Shown: positions 1-11,380 of the stretch, in pieces
Layout of the letters: each line of letters begins with the position of its first letter
Position numbering within the stretch: position 1 is the first letter of the stretch
NCBI RefSeq assembly: GCF_000314995.1
Contig: NZ_BAEO01000055.1
Location: 124,001-188,000 of the forward strand
From: Paraglaciecola arctica BSs20135
GTDB lineage: Bacteria; Pseudomonadota; Gammaproteobacteria; Enterobacterales; Alteromonadaceae
Reading direction: 5' to 3'
Length of the DNA stretch: 64,000 nt
Program-made: the position numbers and the translations under genes
The notes under the pieces: generated by a model
The model's input: only the letters and a program-made list of their open reading frames with translations
The model's database searches: none
What the model was told of the DNA's origin: nothing

Positions 1-1468
1 CCACTAGTGAGTATTTACTAACCCCTTCAGTATCCACTGAATGTTGTACTACTGTGCTAGTGTGTTCTTTATCTAAGGCACTTATAAGTTGTTCGTTGTT
101 CTCACTAAACACTGTAAATTCTTTGTTCATTACCGCTAAAACCCCTGTCTTTTGTAGTGATTCCATGACTGAAGAAATAGTATAAGGCAGTTTTTGAGAG
201 TCTAGTTGTTGCGTGAAAATAGAACTGTTACCTAAAAATTGTGTAGAAGTCACATAGGCAGGAACGATCACCAAGATAGTAGGTAGGATCAACTCTGGAC
301 TATAGGATAATTCCATAACGGCTGATAAAGCTGCTAATGGAGCATGAATAACTGCGGTCATCAGCCCCGCCATGCCCAGCAGTGAAAAACTGCCATTTAA
401 GTTACTCACATCATCTAAAAAGAAACCCAGTGGAGAAGCAAGTACAACACCGCTAAGCATTCCAAGAACAAATACTGGGCCAATTATGCCTCCGGGGACT
501 CCTAGCCCGATGGCAAAAATTGTTAATAAAAATTTTGCTGCTACCACTCCGATAAGTAATTGAATATTTTCATGTTGTGCGATTAAAACATGTGCAGAGT
601 GGAAGTGTGCACCTAAGGCATCAGGCAATATATATCCTACTGCGCCAGTAATTAAGCCTGCAATTAATAATCGACGCACCATATTGATACGGCCAAATCC
701 GTTGATAACTAACATTAATGTTTTATTAAACAAAGTAGCTAGGCAACCCAATAGGATGCCAAAGATAACCAAATATAGATAAATCCATCGGCTAAACTCG
801 TTGAATTGAATAAAAGACAATTCTTGTACTTCGCCAAAGACAATACGCGTTAACACAGTGCCACAAGCAGCAGCTAACATAATGGGTATAAAAATATGGA
901 TCCTGTATTCCCGAAATACAACTTCCATAACAAAAATCACAGCTGCAAAAGGGGTGTTAAATGAAGCTGAAATGCCAGCCGCAATACCACAACCAGACAA
1001 AATACGGATACTGTTGTGAGGAAACTTCAGCCATTGGCCAAAAAAACTACTGCCGAAAGCACCTATATGTACAGAGGGCCCCTCTCGGCCTACTGAGAAA
1101 CCGCAAACTAAGGCTAAAGCACCTCCAAAAAATTGATTGATGGTGGTCCTAAAAGGAATGTGCCCAAAATAGTGTTTAATTCTATGGATAACAAAAGGGA
1201 TACCCATACGATAGTGTTTAAATCCTGTCATATAAGCGATTAACACTATAGCTATGGCGCCTATGCATGGGATCAGAAATCGCATGTATGGCTCTAAAGA
1301 TTCAAATTGATTTATCTCTGGTAAAAATAATCTCTGCAGCCATTCAACGCTTAAACGAAATAGAATAATTAAAGAAGCTGCACAAATACCGCCCACAATG
1401 CCGATGATACACAGCTGAATTGAGGTACGTGGAGTGGCAAGTTCTTCTCTAAAAGCGTTGAGGTTCAC
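1..1468 (-). CDS. ClC-family chloride channel/transporter (partial, C-terminus off the left edge)
   Basis: Reading the minus strand from a GTG at 1468 gives 489 codons that run off the left edge. This is a polytopic inner-membrane anion transporter of the ClC family. The gating motif GREGP is present at residues 127-131 with Glu129, and a selectivity motif GVPGGIIGP follows near residue 330. The normal GSGIP motif reads RMGIP (residues 87-91), so Met88 sits where the central anion-binding Ser is expected. The internal proton Glu of exchangers (E203 in E. coli ClcA) is Val183, directly after a conserved Glu182. The last ~100 residues look like the start of a regulatory CBS-type region. The start is uncertain: no ATG or good ribosome site lies nearby. 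It is divergent from the next gene. The family is sure; channel versus exchanger is not. Confidence 0.9.
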   Translation of the reverse strand, partial: MNLNAFREELATPRTSIQLCIIGIVGGICAASLIILFRLSVEWLQRLFLPEINQFESLEPYMRFLIPCIGAIAIVLIAYMTGFKHYRMGIPFVIHRIKHYFGHIPFRTTINQFFGGALALVCGFSVGREGPSVHIGAFGSSFFGQWLKFPHNSIRILSGCGIAAGISASFNTPFAAVIFVMEVVFREYRIHIFIPIMLAAACGTVLTRIVFGEVQELSFIQFNEFSRWIYLYLVIFGILLGCLATLFNKTLMLVINGFGRINMVRRLLIAGLITGAVGYILPDALGAHFHSAHVLIAQHENIQLLIGVVAAKFLLTIFAIGLGVPGGIIGPVFVLGMLSGVVLASPLGFFLDDVSNLNGSFSLLGMAGLMTAVIHAPLAALSAVMELSYSPELILPTILVIVPAYVTSTQFLGNSSIFTQQLDSQKLPYTISSVMESLQKTGVLAVMNKEFTVFSENNEQLISALDKEHTSTVVQHSVDTEGVSKYSLV

Positions 1469-1655
1469 AATTACTAATTTGACTGATAACTGAGATGACC
1501 AAGAGTTTATCACAAGCCTTTGTATTTTATAGAGTTAATCTTTTTAACTAGGATCAAAAGGTGAATGTTTGATAAATCAATCGACTAATTTAAATGACTA
1601 AATGATAATATCTGAGCAAAGTAGAAAGGCTTTGTAGCTTTAAAAAGGGCATAAA

Positions 1656-2360
1656 TTGATTATTTCTGATCTAAAGAATAAATTGGGCGCATTTCAGTTT
1701 TATTTCATATTAATAGTGAGCATTGCAGCTACTCTGTATGCTGGTTTTTTCTGGGGTAATGCGCATTACGCTCAACAACAAATGACTATATCCACTCATG
1801 AGAAAAGTATTCAAAACCTTAAGCTCGAAAATGAGAAATTGACTAAAAATCTGAATGTTTTAGGGGTTGAACTTGAAGTAGCAAGATTGACTCAGCAGCA
1901 ACATGTTGTAGAAATTGGAAAAAGTATTGATGTAGAAAAGGACTTACGCACGCAACTTGCTTTTTATCAACAAGTGATGGCGCCAGAACTGAATGAACAA
2001 GGATTTTTGATTGAAGGGTTTAATCTAGAGCCTGCTTTAAGTGATAATTCTTATCGATTTGAACTAGTTTTGATGCAACAAAATAAAACTAAAAATACCC
2101 TTAAAGGGAGTTTAAAGGTGACTTTGATAGGCAGTGAAAATGGTAAGGCTAAGCAATATACTATTGACTCATTATTATCTGATCAAGAGCAAAAAAACCT
2201 GACTTTTAGCTTTAAATATTTTCAGGTGATCGACGGTCAAATAAAATTACCAAAAGGTTTTCAACCAGAACAAGTATCTGTACATGCCAATATATTTCAG
2301 TTCAAACGTAAGAAAGGAGAGTTAACTACAGTATTCAATTGGGTCATCAACCCTAATTAA
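1656..2360 (+). CDS. Membrane-anchored coiled-coil protein, DUF6776-like
   Basis: This 234-residue protein starts at a TTG, preceded by AAAGGG. The first internal Met is residue 43, beyond the membrane segment, so the TTG start is preferred. Residues ~14-34 form one transmembrane helix, ~45-100 a charged, leucine-spaced coiled coil, and the rest a probable beta-rich domain outside the inner membrane. It resembles the DUF6776 proteins commonly found just upstream of erpA in Alteromonadales. In many relatives a bactofilin gene lies between this gene and erpA; here there is none. Its function is unknown. The DUF assignment comes from context and memory of the family, not from a search. Confidence 0.72.
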   Translation: MIISDLKNKLGAFQFYFILIVSIAATLYAGFFWGNAHYAQQQMTISTHEKSIQNLKLENEKLTKNLNVLGVELEVARLTQQQHVVEIGKSIDVEKDLRTQLAFYQQVMAPELNEQGFLIEGFNLEPALSDNSYRFELVLMQQNKTKNTLKGSLKVTLIGSENGKAKQYTIDSLLSDQEQKNLTFSFKYFQVIDGQIKLPKGFQPEQVSVHANIFQFKRKKGELTTVFNWVINPN

Positions 2361-2475
2361 GGGTAAGCGGTTACAAGATGGAATCAATTAGTCTTAGCGA
2401 ATACTTGACCATATTAGTCAGGTACTGGATAATCCGCACAATTAAGAGTTATTCCTATTTTCATCGAGGCATGTT

Positions 2476-2820
2476 ATGACAGTGCAAATTGCGTTACCTA
2501 TTGAATTTTCTGATGCTGCCGCTAGAAAAGTAAAAACTTTAGTGGAAGAAGAAGAAAATCCAAATTTGAAACTACGAGTGTATGTCACTGGTGGTGGTTG
2601 CTCTGGTTTCCAATATGGTTTTACCTTCGATGAAAAGGTTAATGAAGGGGACACCACCATTGATAAAAATGAAGTGACCTTAGTGGTAGATCCTATGAGT
2701 CTGCAGTATTTAGTTGGCGGTGAAGTGGATTATACCGAAGGACTAGAAGGCTCGCGCTTTTTAGTGATTAACCCAAATGCGACAACAACTTGTGGTTGTG
2801 GCGCTTCATTTACTGTCTAG
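2476..2820 (+). CDS. erpA: Iron-sulfur cluster insertion protein ErpA
   Basis: ErpA is an A-type carrier that hands [4Fe-4S]/[2Fe-2S] clusters to apoproteins, including the isoprenoid enzymes IspG and IspH. The 114-residue length is normal for the family. The three cluster-ligand cysteines are present: Cys42 in GGGCSGF, and Cys106 and Cys108 in the C-terminal TCGCGASF. It starts at an ATG 115 bp after the DUF6776-like gene and is followed directly by a strong bidirectional terminator. IscA is the main alternative, but the N-terminal and GCSGFQYGF sequence suit ErpA better. Confidence 0.96.
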   Translation: MTVQIALPIEFSDAAARKVKTLVEEEENPNLKLRVYVTGGGCSGFQYGFTFDEKVNEGDTTIDKNEVTLVVDPMSLQYLVGGEVDYTEGLEGSRFLVINPNATTTCGCGASFTV

Positions 2821-2836
2821 TATGAATCCGTAACAT

Positions 2837-2868
2837 AAAAAAGCCAGTTGTGGACAACTGGCTTTTTT
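2837..2868. terminator. Bidirectional rho-independent terminator between erpA and the DUF1338 gene
   Basis: A perfect 14-bp inverted repeat (AAAAAAGCCAGTTG / CAACTGGCTTTTTT) encloses the loop TGGA. It has a T-run on each strand, so it can end transcription of erpA (+) and of the convergent ast operon (-), whose last stop codon is at 2886. Confidence 0.93.
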
Positions 2869-2885
2869 ATTGCAAATTTTTCAAA

Positions 2886-3704
2886 CTAGCTATTAGTACT
2901 TTCAAATATTTTATCGGCAGAGGCTGCCACAAAGCCTTGGTACAATTTGCCTGTTGGCATATTGTAGCGCTGAGCGAACTCATAAAAACAGCTAGGTACT
3001 AATTTTCTGCCATTGGCGAACTGTACTTCGATTTTATCTGCCATTATCGAAGATTGCGCTAAAAACACCTCCGGACCCCCTTTGATTTCACCACCTGAAG
3101 TATTTAATACAAATCCTGAATCTTTCAATAGGGTATTCATCTGCGCTAAAGATTGAAAATGGCCCATGTGATTTAGACTTACAGTAAAATGATTGGCTCT
3201 GAACCCCCAAGCTGACATCCAGGCTGCGTATTCTGAATGAGCAACTAAGATGTCATATTCTTGCGTGCTGGTCTGCCAATGGGTACCTGAATACAAAAAG
3301 TTATCTTGCTGCGCCGCATTATCAGCAATGTTATCCGTCATTTTTAAGATAATCTGCTGTACTTCAGCAGGCATATCTTCAACAATCAGTTCACTAATAA
3401 ATACTTTAGGTTGCGTATCGTCAGGATGTTCAAAGTGTTTAGCACGGAGCTTTTTTTCTGCAAAGTCATATTGACCTTGTTCTGTGTAACCTAAGGCTAG
3501 AAAATGTGCCGCAAGTTTGTCTAAGTTAATTTTTTCAATATTAAAAGTACGTAATGCAATATGATCATTATCTAACTTGGCACTTTTACCTGAATGTTCA
3601 AACTCATAACCTTCCAATAAGTCATGTACTTTTTTTGCCGAAGGCGTAATGGTTAAATAGTCTTGCCATAAATGGCTAAACAAATTGTCTATTTTGTTGT
3701 GCAT
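2886..3704 (-). CDS. DUF1338 family protein (2-oxoadipate dioxygenase/decarboxylase-like)
   Basis: This 272-residue protein has the DUF1338 signatures DHIALRTF near residue 47, HFTVSLNH near 172, GGPEVFLAQSS, and PSCFYEFAQRY near 238. DUF1338 proteins adopt a vicinal-oxygen-chelate fold. The characterised member HglS is a non-haem Fe(II) 2-oxoadipate dioxygenase/decarboxylase that makes 2-hydroxyglutarate in lysine catabolism. His48, the His of HFTV and the Glu of CFYEF are candidate metal ligands. It is the last gene of the astC-astA-astD operon, 24 bp after astD, which suggests a role in amino-acid breakdown. The true substrate in an arginine operon is unproven. Confidence 0.85.
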   Translation of the reverse strand: MHNKIDNLFSHLWQDYLTITPSAKKVHDLLEGYEFEHSGKSAKLDNDHIALRTFNIEKINLDKLAAHFLALGYTEQGQYDFAEKKLRAKHFEHPDDTQPKVFISELIVEDMPAEVQQIILKMTDNIADNAAQQDNFLYSGTHWQTSTQEYDILVAHSEYAAWMSAWGFRANHFTVSLNHMGHFQSLAQMNTLLKDSGFVLNTSGGEIKGGPEVFLAQSSIMADKIEVQFANGRKLVPSCFYEFAQRYNMPTGKLYQGFVAASADKIFESTNS

Positions 3705-3728
3705 AGCGTTAAAATTCTTACTCTAAAA

Positions 3729-5201
3729 TTAAATACTTAAGCCTGGGCTTAACGTGCCAGGAAGGGTTGGTTTTTCTAGCTCTACAGAAGCAACCGGGTA
3801 TGCACAGTAGTCAGCAGCATAGTAAGCACTTGCTCTATGATTACCACTATCACCTATGCCTCCAAAAGGTGCTGCTCCACTGGCGCCGGTAATAGGCCTG
3901 TTCCAGTTGACTATTCCTGCGCGAATACGCTGATAGAAATGTTGGTAGTCAGCTTGGTTATCGGCTAATAAACCTGCTGATAAGCCAAAACTGGTATTGT
4001 TAGCTTCATCTATGGCCTGATCAAAATCACTATAACGGATGACTTTAAGCAGTGGGCCAAAATGTTCTTCATCGGGCATGTCTTTAAGAATATCAGTCAC
4101 GTCAATAATACCAGGGCTAACAAAACCAGACTCAATGTCTAGATGCTTAAGCTCGACTAGAGGCTTAGCACCAAGTGCGACTAATTGTTGTTGTGCTTTG
4201 ACCATCAAAGACGCTGCGTGTTGAGAAACCATAGCACCCATAAACGGTTGTTCTTCGGCATCATACATGCCAACTTGGATATTGTTGGTCGCTTCAATCA
4301 ACTTATTAAGAATGGCATCGCCAGCCGCACCTTGTTGAATAAACAAACGGCGAGCGCAAGTACAACGCTGACCAGAAGTAACAAAGGCAGATTGAATAAT
4401 ATCGTGCACCACAGCTTTGGTATCAGCCGCATCTTTGACTATTAGTGGGTTATTTCCACCCATTTCCAAGGCTAGAATTTTTCCAGGATGTCCAGCAAAC
4501 TGTTCGTGTAATAATCTACCAGTACGAGAACTTCCAGTGAAAAACAATCCATCTAATCCCTTATGGGCCGCAAGTGCTTTGCCTGTTTCTACTTCACCTT
4601 GAACCATGTTCAATACGCCAGCAGGTAAACCGGCTTGCTGCCAAAGTTCTAAGGTTTTTTCTGCCACAAGGGGAGTAAGATCACTAGGTTTAAATACAAT
4701 TGTATTACCCGCTAGCAGTGCAGGGACTATATGTCCGTTTGGTAAATGGCCAGGGAAATTATATGGTCCAAATACCGCCACTACACCATGAGGTTTGTGT
4801 CTGATAAAGGCTTTACCTAGTGGCATGGCATTTTCTACTGTGCCAGTGCGCTCATGGTAGGCTTTTTCAGATAAGGCAATTTTACCTATCATAGCGCCCA
4901 CTTCAGTCGCGGTTTCCCACAATGGTTTACCGGTTTCTTGAGCTATGGTTAAAGCAAGTGCTTGTTTATTTTCACCGAGCAACTCTGCAAATTTTTTCAC
5001 ATAAGTTAAGCGTTCTTCAAACGTCAGATTACTCCAAGCAACAAAGGCTGAACGTGCGGCAATGACTGCTGAATCAACTTGTTGTTGATTGGCAGATTTA
5101 GCCTGCCAAATAATGTTCTTTTTTGCAGGATCAATAGATTGAATGTCGTGTCCAAGGCCTGCTAACCAGTTGCCTGCGATAAAATGGGTATGCGTATTCA
5201 T
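3729..5201 (-). CDS. astD: N-succinylglutamate 5-semialdehyde dehydrogenase AstD
   Basis: AstD oxidises N-succinylglutamate semialdehyde to N-succinylglutamate with NAD+, the fourth step of the arginine succinyltransferase (AST) pathway. The 490-residue length fits. Aldehyde dehydrogenase residues are visible: Asn148 in PYNFPG, the NAD-binding FTGSSRTG at 221-228, the general base Glu246 in LEMGGNNP, and the nucleophile Cys280 in [10 protein letters not shown]. It starts at an ATG two bases after the astA stop, so it is translationally coupled within the astC-astA-astD-DUF1338 operon. The family and pathway assignment are secure. Confidence 0.95.
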   Translation of the reverse strand: MNTHTHFIAGNWLAGLGHDIQSIDPAKKNIIWQAKSANQQQVDSAVIAARSAFVAWSNLTFEERLTYVKKFAELLGENKQALALTIAQETGKPLWETATEVGAMIGKIALSEKAYHERTGTVENAMPLGKAFIRHKPHGVVAVFGPYNFPGHLPNGHIVPALLAGNTIVFKPSDLTPLVAEKTLELWQQAGLPAGVLNMVQGEVETGKALAAHKGLDGLFFTGSSRTGRLLHEQFAGHPGKILALEMGGNNPLIVKDAADTKAVVHDIIQSAFVTSGQRCTCARRLFIQQGAAGDAILNKLIEATNNIQVGMYDAEEQPFMGAMVSQHAASLMVKAQQQLVALGAKPLVELKHLDIESGFVSPGIIDVTDILKDMPDEEHFGPLLKVIRYSDFDQAIDEANNTSFGLSAGLLADNQADYQHFYQRIRAGIVNWNRPITGASGAAPFGGIGDSGNHRASAYYAADYCAYPVASVELEKPTLPGTLSPGLSI

Positions 5202-5203
5202 AA

Positions 5204-6232
5204 TTATGTCCTGAAATGTGTAGGAGCAAAGCGAATGTTGTCGCCATTGCTTACACCGAGTGCATCGGCGGCTTGTTGACCAATAATGGCATGTTCAGCT
5301 TCGAAATCGAGTGATGTGCAGACTCCACGGAAGTCTTCGACTTTAGTATTGATCACAAAAAAGTCACTTTGACTTTCTTTAATCTCATCAGTCACTTTAA
5401 TCTGCATTTTTCTACTAGCTTGCGCACTGCGGATATGTTTTAAATTTGCTTCAACGGTTGGGCCCGCATCAAAAATATCTACGTAACCTCTACAACTAAA
5501 GCCTTCTTGCTCAAGTAGCTGCAATGCCGGCTTTGTTTTTTCATGTACTTGACCGATCACCGCTTGGGCTTGTTTGCTTAACAGGCTTACATATATTGGA
5601 TATTTTGGCATTAGTTCAGCGATGAACTGCTTTTGACCAATCCCAGTGAGATAGTCAGCGGTAGGAAAATCCATCGAAAAGAAGTGCTCTTCTAACCATT
5701 GCCAAAAAGGTGATTGACCATTTTCGTCATTAATACCACGCATTTCGGCGATAATAATTTCAGCAAAACGTTGTCTATGTTCCATCATAAACAGAAAACG
5801 GAACTTAGATAATAATCTCCCGTTTAAGCCCTCTCTTGCATTCTGTCGCAAAAATAACGTGCATATCTCAGATACACCTGTGTAATCGTTACACAAGGTA
5901 AGAATATCCACAGTGTTATAGATATTAAGTTCACGAGATGCGTGAACCACCTTACTTAAATGATAATGATAAAACGCATCGTCTAAACCAACACCCGCCA
6001 CAATACCGCTAGTGCCCACAACGTCTTGGGTCTCCTGGTCTTCCATAACAAACAGATAACTTTCATCTGATGGCTCGGTAACATCTTTTGCAAAGGCCTG
6101 AACTGACTTGTCTATTTTACTTCTAAGCAAAATCTCGTTAACGGGCAAGGAGGTAAAACCGACCCCAGATTCCTGGGCAATTTCATGCAATGACGAATAA
6201 TCGTCTCTATGGATAGGGCGAATGATTTTCAT
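5204..6232 (-). CDS. astA: Arginine N-succinyltransferase AstA
   Basis: AstA transfers the succinyl group from succinyl-CoA to arginine, the first and committed step of the AST pathway. The protein has about 342 residues and begins [11 protein letters not shown], typical of AstA/AruF-type subunits with a GNAT-related fold. I chose the ATG at 6232 over an in-frame GTG two codons upstream. It lies ten bases after the astC stop and immediately before astD. A single-subunit enzyme is expected, because no second AstA-like gene (AruG type) is present. astB and astE, needed to finish the pathway, are not in this window. Confidence 0.94.
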   Translation of the reverse strand: MKIIRPIHRDDYSSLHEIAQESGVGFTSLPVNEILLRSKIDKSVQAFAKDVTEPSDESYLFVMEDQETQDVVGTSGIVAGVGLDDAFYHYHLSKVVHASRELNIYNTVDILTLCNDYTGVSEICTLFLRQNAREGLNGRLLSKFRFLFMMEHRQRFAEIIIAEMRGINDENGQSPFWQWLEEHFFSMDFPTADYLTGIGQKQFIAELMPKYPIYVSLLSKQAQAVIGQVHEKTKPALQLLEQEGFSCRGYVDIFDAGPTVEANLKHIRSAQASRKMQIKVTDEIKESQSDFFVINTKVEDFRGVCTSLDFEAEHAIIGQQAADALGVSNGDNIRFAPTHFRT

Positions 6233-6242
6233 GTTCACTTAC

Positions 6243-7535
<1,293 letters not shown>

Positions 7536-7543
7536 TCACAGAG

Positions 7544-7566
7544 ATTAAATGCAAAGCTGCATTTTT
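7544..7566. repeat. Short hairpin upstream of astC
   Basis: AAATGCA and TGCATTT form a 7-bp stem around the loop AAGC, followed on the + strand by further T residues. It lies in the 219-bp gap between astC and the HDOD gene. It could be part of the astC leader or of a plus-strand transcript that ends at the hairpin near 7650. Confidence 0.45.
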
Positions 7567-7648
7567 AAAGGGGTTCATCTAGTTTTGCATGAATAGTGAA
7601 TAACTATCTAGTTGCTGACAATATAGTTGCCACAACAGTGTCATGAGA

Positions 7649-7681
7649 TCCCAATACTGATAACCAGTATTGGGGTTTTTA
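7649..7681 (+). terminator. Rho-independent terminator reading on the plus strand
   Basis: CCCAATACTG and CAGTATTGGG form a perfect 10-bp stem with loop ATAAC, followed on the + strand by GTTTTT. Both flanking genes (astC and HDOD) are on the minus strand, and in that direction the stem is not followed by a T-run. It therefore appears to end a plus-strand transcript, although no plus-strand gene precedes it. Confidence 0.7.
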
Positions 7682-7682
7682 G

Positions 7683-8882
7683 CTATTTTAAAGGTGTTGC
7701 ATGAATATGCTTAAAAAAATAATCATTACTCGCGCTAAGGTCAAGTGAGCGCAGATCTGTTTTTTTAAGTAATTCTAAGGAGCCTTGGGGCATACCTAAG
7801 GTGCGTATATAATCTTTAGACTGCTGTAAATCTATCAGTTTATGCCTTTTTAGCATACGGTATTGAGCATAGGCTTGGCCTTGCTTTAATACTAAAGCTA
7901 TAGGTGATAAGTCGGCCGCAGGTACGTTGTTTGCCACTTCAGACATGGCATTGGCAATAAATACTCTTTTCATAGCCATTTTTTCAATTAAGTTGGCACT
8001 GATATTTAAAGCGTGTTTATCGATTAATTGGTTCAGAAATGGACCTGATGGCGTAATTCTTGTCAAAGCCGAGTGCTCATCATGTTTTTTTGCAGTTTGA
8101 GTTTCTATTAAGGCTTCTCGCTGCACCTCTTCGAAGAGTCTGAAATACAGCTTTGTTACCACTACTTTCCCCATAGTTTGTAACATTCCTAGGCAATAAG
8201 CATCGTTTTGATTGATGCCCATTACAGACGCTATTTGTTTGCAGGAAATTGCCGTTGCTAAGGCTTCTTCCCAAACCCTTTGCTTTATTTTTGGATAAGG
8301 GTCGGTGATTTGCGGCAAAAAGCGTTTGAAAGCAAGCGAAGTGAGTATAATAATTAAATTCTCTAGACCAAAAAAATTAAGGCCCACTCGCATAGTTTCA
8401 ACTATTACAACTTTGCCTTTATTATCGATGCGCTGGTATTTAGGTTGATTAACGAACTTCATTAGATCTTTAAAAAACCACGGCAATTCAGTTGCAAGAG
8501 GTTCAATTTTTGTAATAGTGGCCGCTTTGACACAAACTAGGTCGAGTAATTTAGGGAGAGCGTCGTCAATCCCTATAATTTTTGAATATAGGTGGTCTGT
8601 ATCCTCAAAACTCTTCTCAATGCGCTTCTCAACTTCAGTATCGATTTGTTTGGCTATAGTGCTAAGGAAGTTAAGATCGGATTTAGTGTTTAAGTCTTTT
8701 TCTCGAATAGCTTGTTTTTCTACGCGAAGCAAAGATCTGGTGGTTTTATTTTGCTCAGTCTCGATTACGTTTAGTGCAGATATACCCTTATCGAGTATGC
8801 CTTGTTGGGCCACCTTTACATCTAAAAATAACGCTTCAAAGCGCTGCTTAACTAGGTCTTCCGCGGGTGTAAGTGTACTCAT
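7683..8882 (-). CDS. HDOD domain protein
   Basis: This 399-residue soluble protein carries an HDOD domain, an HD-like fold that usually lacks hydrolase activity and serves in signalling. The recognisable part runs from about residue 125 to 340, with YPKIKQRVWEEALATA and AYCLGMLQTMGKVV; the His/Asp pairs of active HD enzymes are replaced. The first ~100 residues are charged and probably helical. It starts at an ATG. No receiver, PilZ or GGDEF domain is attached. Its target is unknown. It lies between the ast operon and pabA. Confidence 0.8.
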   Translation of the reverse strand: MSTLTPAEDLVKQRFEALFLDVKVAQQGILDKGISALNVIETEQNKTTRSLLRVEKQAIREKDLNTKSDLNFLSTIAKQIDTEVEKRIEKSFEDTDHLYSKIIGIDDALPKLLDLVCVKAATITKIEPLATELPWFFKDLMKFVNQPKYQRIDNKGKVVIVETMRVGLNFFGLENLIIILTSLAFKRFLPQITDPYPKIKQRVWEEALATAISCKQIASVMGINQNDAYCLGMLQTMGKVVVTKLYFRLFEEVQREALIETQTAKKHDEHSALTRITPSGPFLNQLIDKHALNISANLIEKMAMKRVFIANAMSEVANNVPAADLSPIALVLKQGQAYAQYRMLKRHKLIDLQQSKDYIRTLGMPQGSLELLKKTDLRSLDLSASNDYFFKHIHATPLK

Positions 8883-9012
8883 TAATTATGATATTCTTAT
8901 GATATTGCTTTGTTTGAAGATGATGAATTTTTTAAAGTAATTATCTTTATAGAACAATAATTAGAACTATTTACTAATTTTACATTAATGCTTTAACATT
9001 TCTATAGTGAAA

Positions 9013-9639
9013 CTATAGTGCTTTAGTCGTAATTTTGCTGTTAATAAAGTTGTTTAGGATGTGATGTCCAAATTCAGTTAATAAAGACTCTGGGTGAAAT
9101 TGCACTCCATATATTGCTAGGGTTTTGTGTTCTATAGCCATAACTTCGGCTTGCTCTGATATCTGTTTAGATCCAATATCTTCTTTTGTAGTATTAAAGC
9201 ACCAAGCTGTTATTTCAAATTCTTCGGGGATACTTGCAGTTTCCAAAACAAGTGAATGATATCGAGTTGCGGTAAAAGGGCGATTGATATCTTTAAACAG
9301 GGTGGATTGCAGGTGATGGATTTGGGATGTCTTTCCATGCATAATTTGTTGGGCGTTAACTAGGTTTGCCCCAAAAGCTAGGCCGATTGCCTGGTGACCT
9401 AAACACACCCCTAAAATTGGGATCCGACCAGCAAAGGTTTTGATGGCTTCAAGGGTTATTCCGGCTGAGTTTGGTGTACAGGGGCCCGGAGAGAATATTA
9501 AATAATCTGGCCCTAATGCATTTATCTCTGCACAAGATATTTCATCATTGCGTACAACTACTACCTCTTGTTGCAACTCTTCAAAATAACGAGCTAAGTT
9601 GTGAGTAAATGAATCATAGTTGTCTATCAGCAGCAACAT
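9013..9639 (-). CDS. pabA: Aminodeoxychorismate/anthranilate synthase glutaminase subunit (PabA type)
   Basis: This is a class I glutamine amidotransferase that releases ammonia for the PabB or TrpE synthase partner. It has 208 residues with the triad Cys79 (GVCLGHQ), His182 and Glu184 (VQFHPES). The N-terminal LLLIDNYDSFTHN is typical. Its position next to trpS and the ast/argD genes, away from a trp operon, favours folate synthesis (PabA). Dual use with TrpE is possible in this group. It starts at an ATG 24 bp after the trpS stop, so it is probably cotranscribed with rpe and trpS. Confidence 0.9.
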   Translation of the reverse strand: MLLLIDNYDSFTHNLARYFEELQQEVVVVRNDEISCAEINALGPDYLIFSPGPCTPNSAGITLEAIKTFAGRIPILGVCLGHQAIGLAFGANLVNAQQIMHGKTSQIHHLQSTLFKDINRPFTATRYHSLVLETASIPEEFEITAWCFNTTKEDIGSKQISEQAEVMAIEHKTLAIYGVQFHPESLLTEFGHHILNNFINSKITTKAL

Positions 9640-9663
9640 TGCCTGTTTTATCCACTGATTAAT

Positions 9664-10668
9664 TTAAGGGCGTTTAACAAAACCTACCGCTTCGTATGCC
9701 TTATCTAAAGTAATGGCGGCACGTTGGCTGGCTTTTTCTGAACCCTCACGCATTATTTTATTTAGCTCAGTTTGATCATCTCTTAAGGCGTGATACTTTT
9801 GCTGGATAGGTTCTATTAAAGCGACTATTGCATCGGCAACATCTGATTTTAAATGTCCGTACATTTTATCTTCATAGCTAGGAACTAGCGATTCGATTGA
9901 GGATCCCGTGGCACATGACAATAGGCTCAATAAATTGGATACACCGGGTTTTTCTGCGATATCAAAGTATATTCGTGCTTGCTCATCAGAGTCTGTTACC
10001 GCACGCTTAATTTTCTTGGCTATTTTTTTGGGATCTTCCAATAGGCCGACAAAGTTGTTGACGTTATCGTCTGACTTAGACATTTTTTTTGTAGGATCTT
10101 GCAAGCTCATCACGCGAGCGCCAAATTCAGGGATAAAAGGGTCGGGTATTCTAAATGTTTGGCCATAGATGTTATTGAAACGTGTGGCAATATCGCGGGC
10201 AAGCTCTAGATGTTGTTTTTGGTCTTCACCCACAGGCACTTGGTTGGCTTGATATAATAGAATATCTGCGGCCATCAATACTGGATAAGAATACAAACCA
10301 GCGTTGATGTTAGACACATTCTTCGCTGACTTGTCTTTAAACTGAGTCATGCGATTGAGTTCACCCATCTGAGTATAACAATTCAGTAACCAGGCTAATT
10401 GAGCATGCTCTGGCACATGAGATTGCATAAAAACAGTACTTTTAGCTGGGTCAATACCACAAGCTATATAAAGCGCCAATCCGTCTAAGCATGCCTGATG
10501 TAAGGCTTTAGGGTCTTGTCTTACAGTTATCGCATGTAAATCAACTAACATATACAAACAGTCATAATCATCTTGCATATTGACCCACTGACGAAGTGCA
10601 CCCATATAGTTGCCTATGGTGAGTTGGCCTGAAGGCTGGCAGCCGCTAAGTACAATTGGTTTTGTCAT
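9664..10668 (-). CDS. trpS: Tryptophanyl-tRNA synthetase TrpS
   Basis: This class I aminoacyl-tRNA synthetase charges tRNA(Trp). At 334 residues it has the normal bacterial length. The HIGH-type motif is TIGN at residues 17-20, and the KMSKS loop is intact at 195-199. It starts at an ATG about 40 bp after the rpe stop. In E. coli the gene gph separates rpe and trpS; here it is absent. Confidence 0.97.
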   Translation of the reverse strand: MTKPIVLSGCQPSGQLTIGNYMGALRQWVNMQDDYDCLYMLVDLHAITVRQDPKALHQACLDGLALYIACGIDPAKSTVFMQSHVPEHAQLAWLLNCYTQMGELNRMTQFKDKSAKNVSNINAGLYSYPVLMAADILLYQANQVPVGEDQKQHLELARDIATRFNNIYGQTFRIPDPFIPEFGARVMSLQDPTKKMSKSDDNVNNFVGLLEDPKKIAKKIKRAVTDSDEQARIYFDIAEKPGVSNLLSLLSCATGSSIESLVPSYEDKMYGHLKSDVADAIVALIEPIQQKYHALRDDQTELNKIMREGSEKASQRAAITLDKAYEAVGFVKRP

Positions 10669-10708
10669 GTTAATTAGTTCTACTTTTATATAGTGTTGAA
10701 AATAAGAT

Positions 10709-11380
10709 TTATTTTGCTAAGGCAAGTTCAGAACGCATTTGGCGTATCACTGCTTGATAATCTGCTTGGTCAAATATAGCAGAACCTGCTACAAACATAT
10801 CGGCGCCTGCTTCAGCAATGGCGCGAATATTATCGACTTTTACGCCGCCGTCAATTTCTAATCGAATATCGAAACCTGATTGTTCAATTAATGCACGAGC
10901 CTGTTTTAGTTTTTCTAAACTTTGTGGGATAAAGGATTGACCACCAAAGCCGGGGTTAACAGACATCAACAAAATATGATGTAACTTATGCATAACATGG
11001 TCGAGATACTGTAAAGGAGTGGCGGGATTAAATACCAAACCTGGTTTACAACCAGAATCGATAATCAGCTGTAAACTTCTATCCACATGTTGTGATGCCT
11101 CGGGGTGAAAGCTGATATAGCTAGCGCCAGCATCGGCAAACTGCTTTATCATATCGTCTACAGGTTGCACCATAAGATGAACATCAATATCCGCCGTTAC
11201 ACCATGTTTGCGTAAGGCTTTGCAAACTAACGGGCCAATAGTCAAATTTGGCACATAATGGTTATCCATGACGTCAAAGTGCACGACATCTGCGCCAGCA
11301 GCTAGCACATTGTCTACTTCCTCACCTAACTTAGTAAAGTTGGCAGATAAAATCGAAGGCGCGATTAAATAAGGTTTCAT
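10709..11380 (-). CDS. rpe: Ribulose-phosphate 3-epimerase Rpe
   Basis: Rpe interconverts ribulose-5-phosphate and xylulose-5-phosphate in the pentose phosphate pathway. The ATG at 11380 ([15 protein letters not shown]) has AAGGGA upstream and gives the standard 223 residues, so the longer in-frame reading to 11482 is rejected. The TIM-barrel metal/catalytic residues His34 and Asp36 ([13 protein letters not shown]), the His in VDVHLMV, and Asp in EIDGGV are present. It is the first gene of rpe-trpS-pabA. Confidence 0.97.
   Translation of the reverse strand: MKPYLIAPSILSANFTKLGEEVDNVLAAGADVVHFDVMDNHYVPNLTIGPLVCKALRKHGVTADIDVHLMVQPVDDMIKQFADAGASYISFHPEASQHVDRSLQLIIDSGCKPGLVFNPATPLQYLDHVMHKLHHILLMSVNPGFGGQSFIPQSLEKLKQARALIEQSGFDIRLEIDGGVKVDNIRAIAEAGADMFVAGSAIFDQADYQAVIRQMRSELALAK

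Noticed and set aside
1521-1560. AGTTAA/TTAACT inverted repeat in the ClC-DUF6776 gap
   Set aside because: Six A/T-rich pairs without a T-run are expected by chance in DNA of this composition.
7570-7605. ArgR-box-like TGAATAGTGAATAA upstream of astC
   Set aside because: Only one half fits the ArgR consensus (TGAAT....ATTCA); too weak to call, although ArgR control of ast genes is known in E. coli.
8080-8940. Long open frames on the opposite strand of the HDOD gene and similar antisense frames in astD, pilQ, the P-type ATPase and MMPL genes
   Set aside because: They follow the codon periodicity of the real gene, lack family motifs and ribosome sites, and are shadows.
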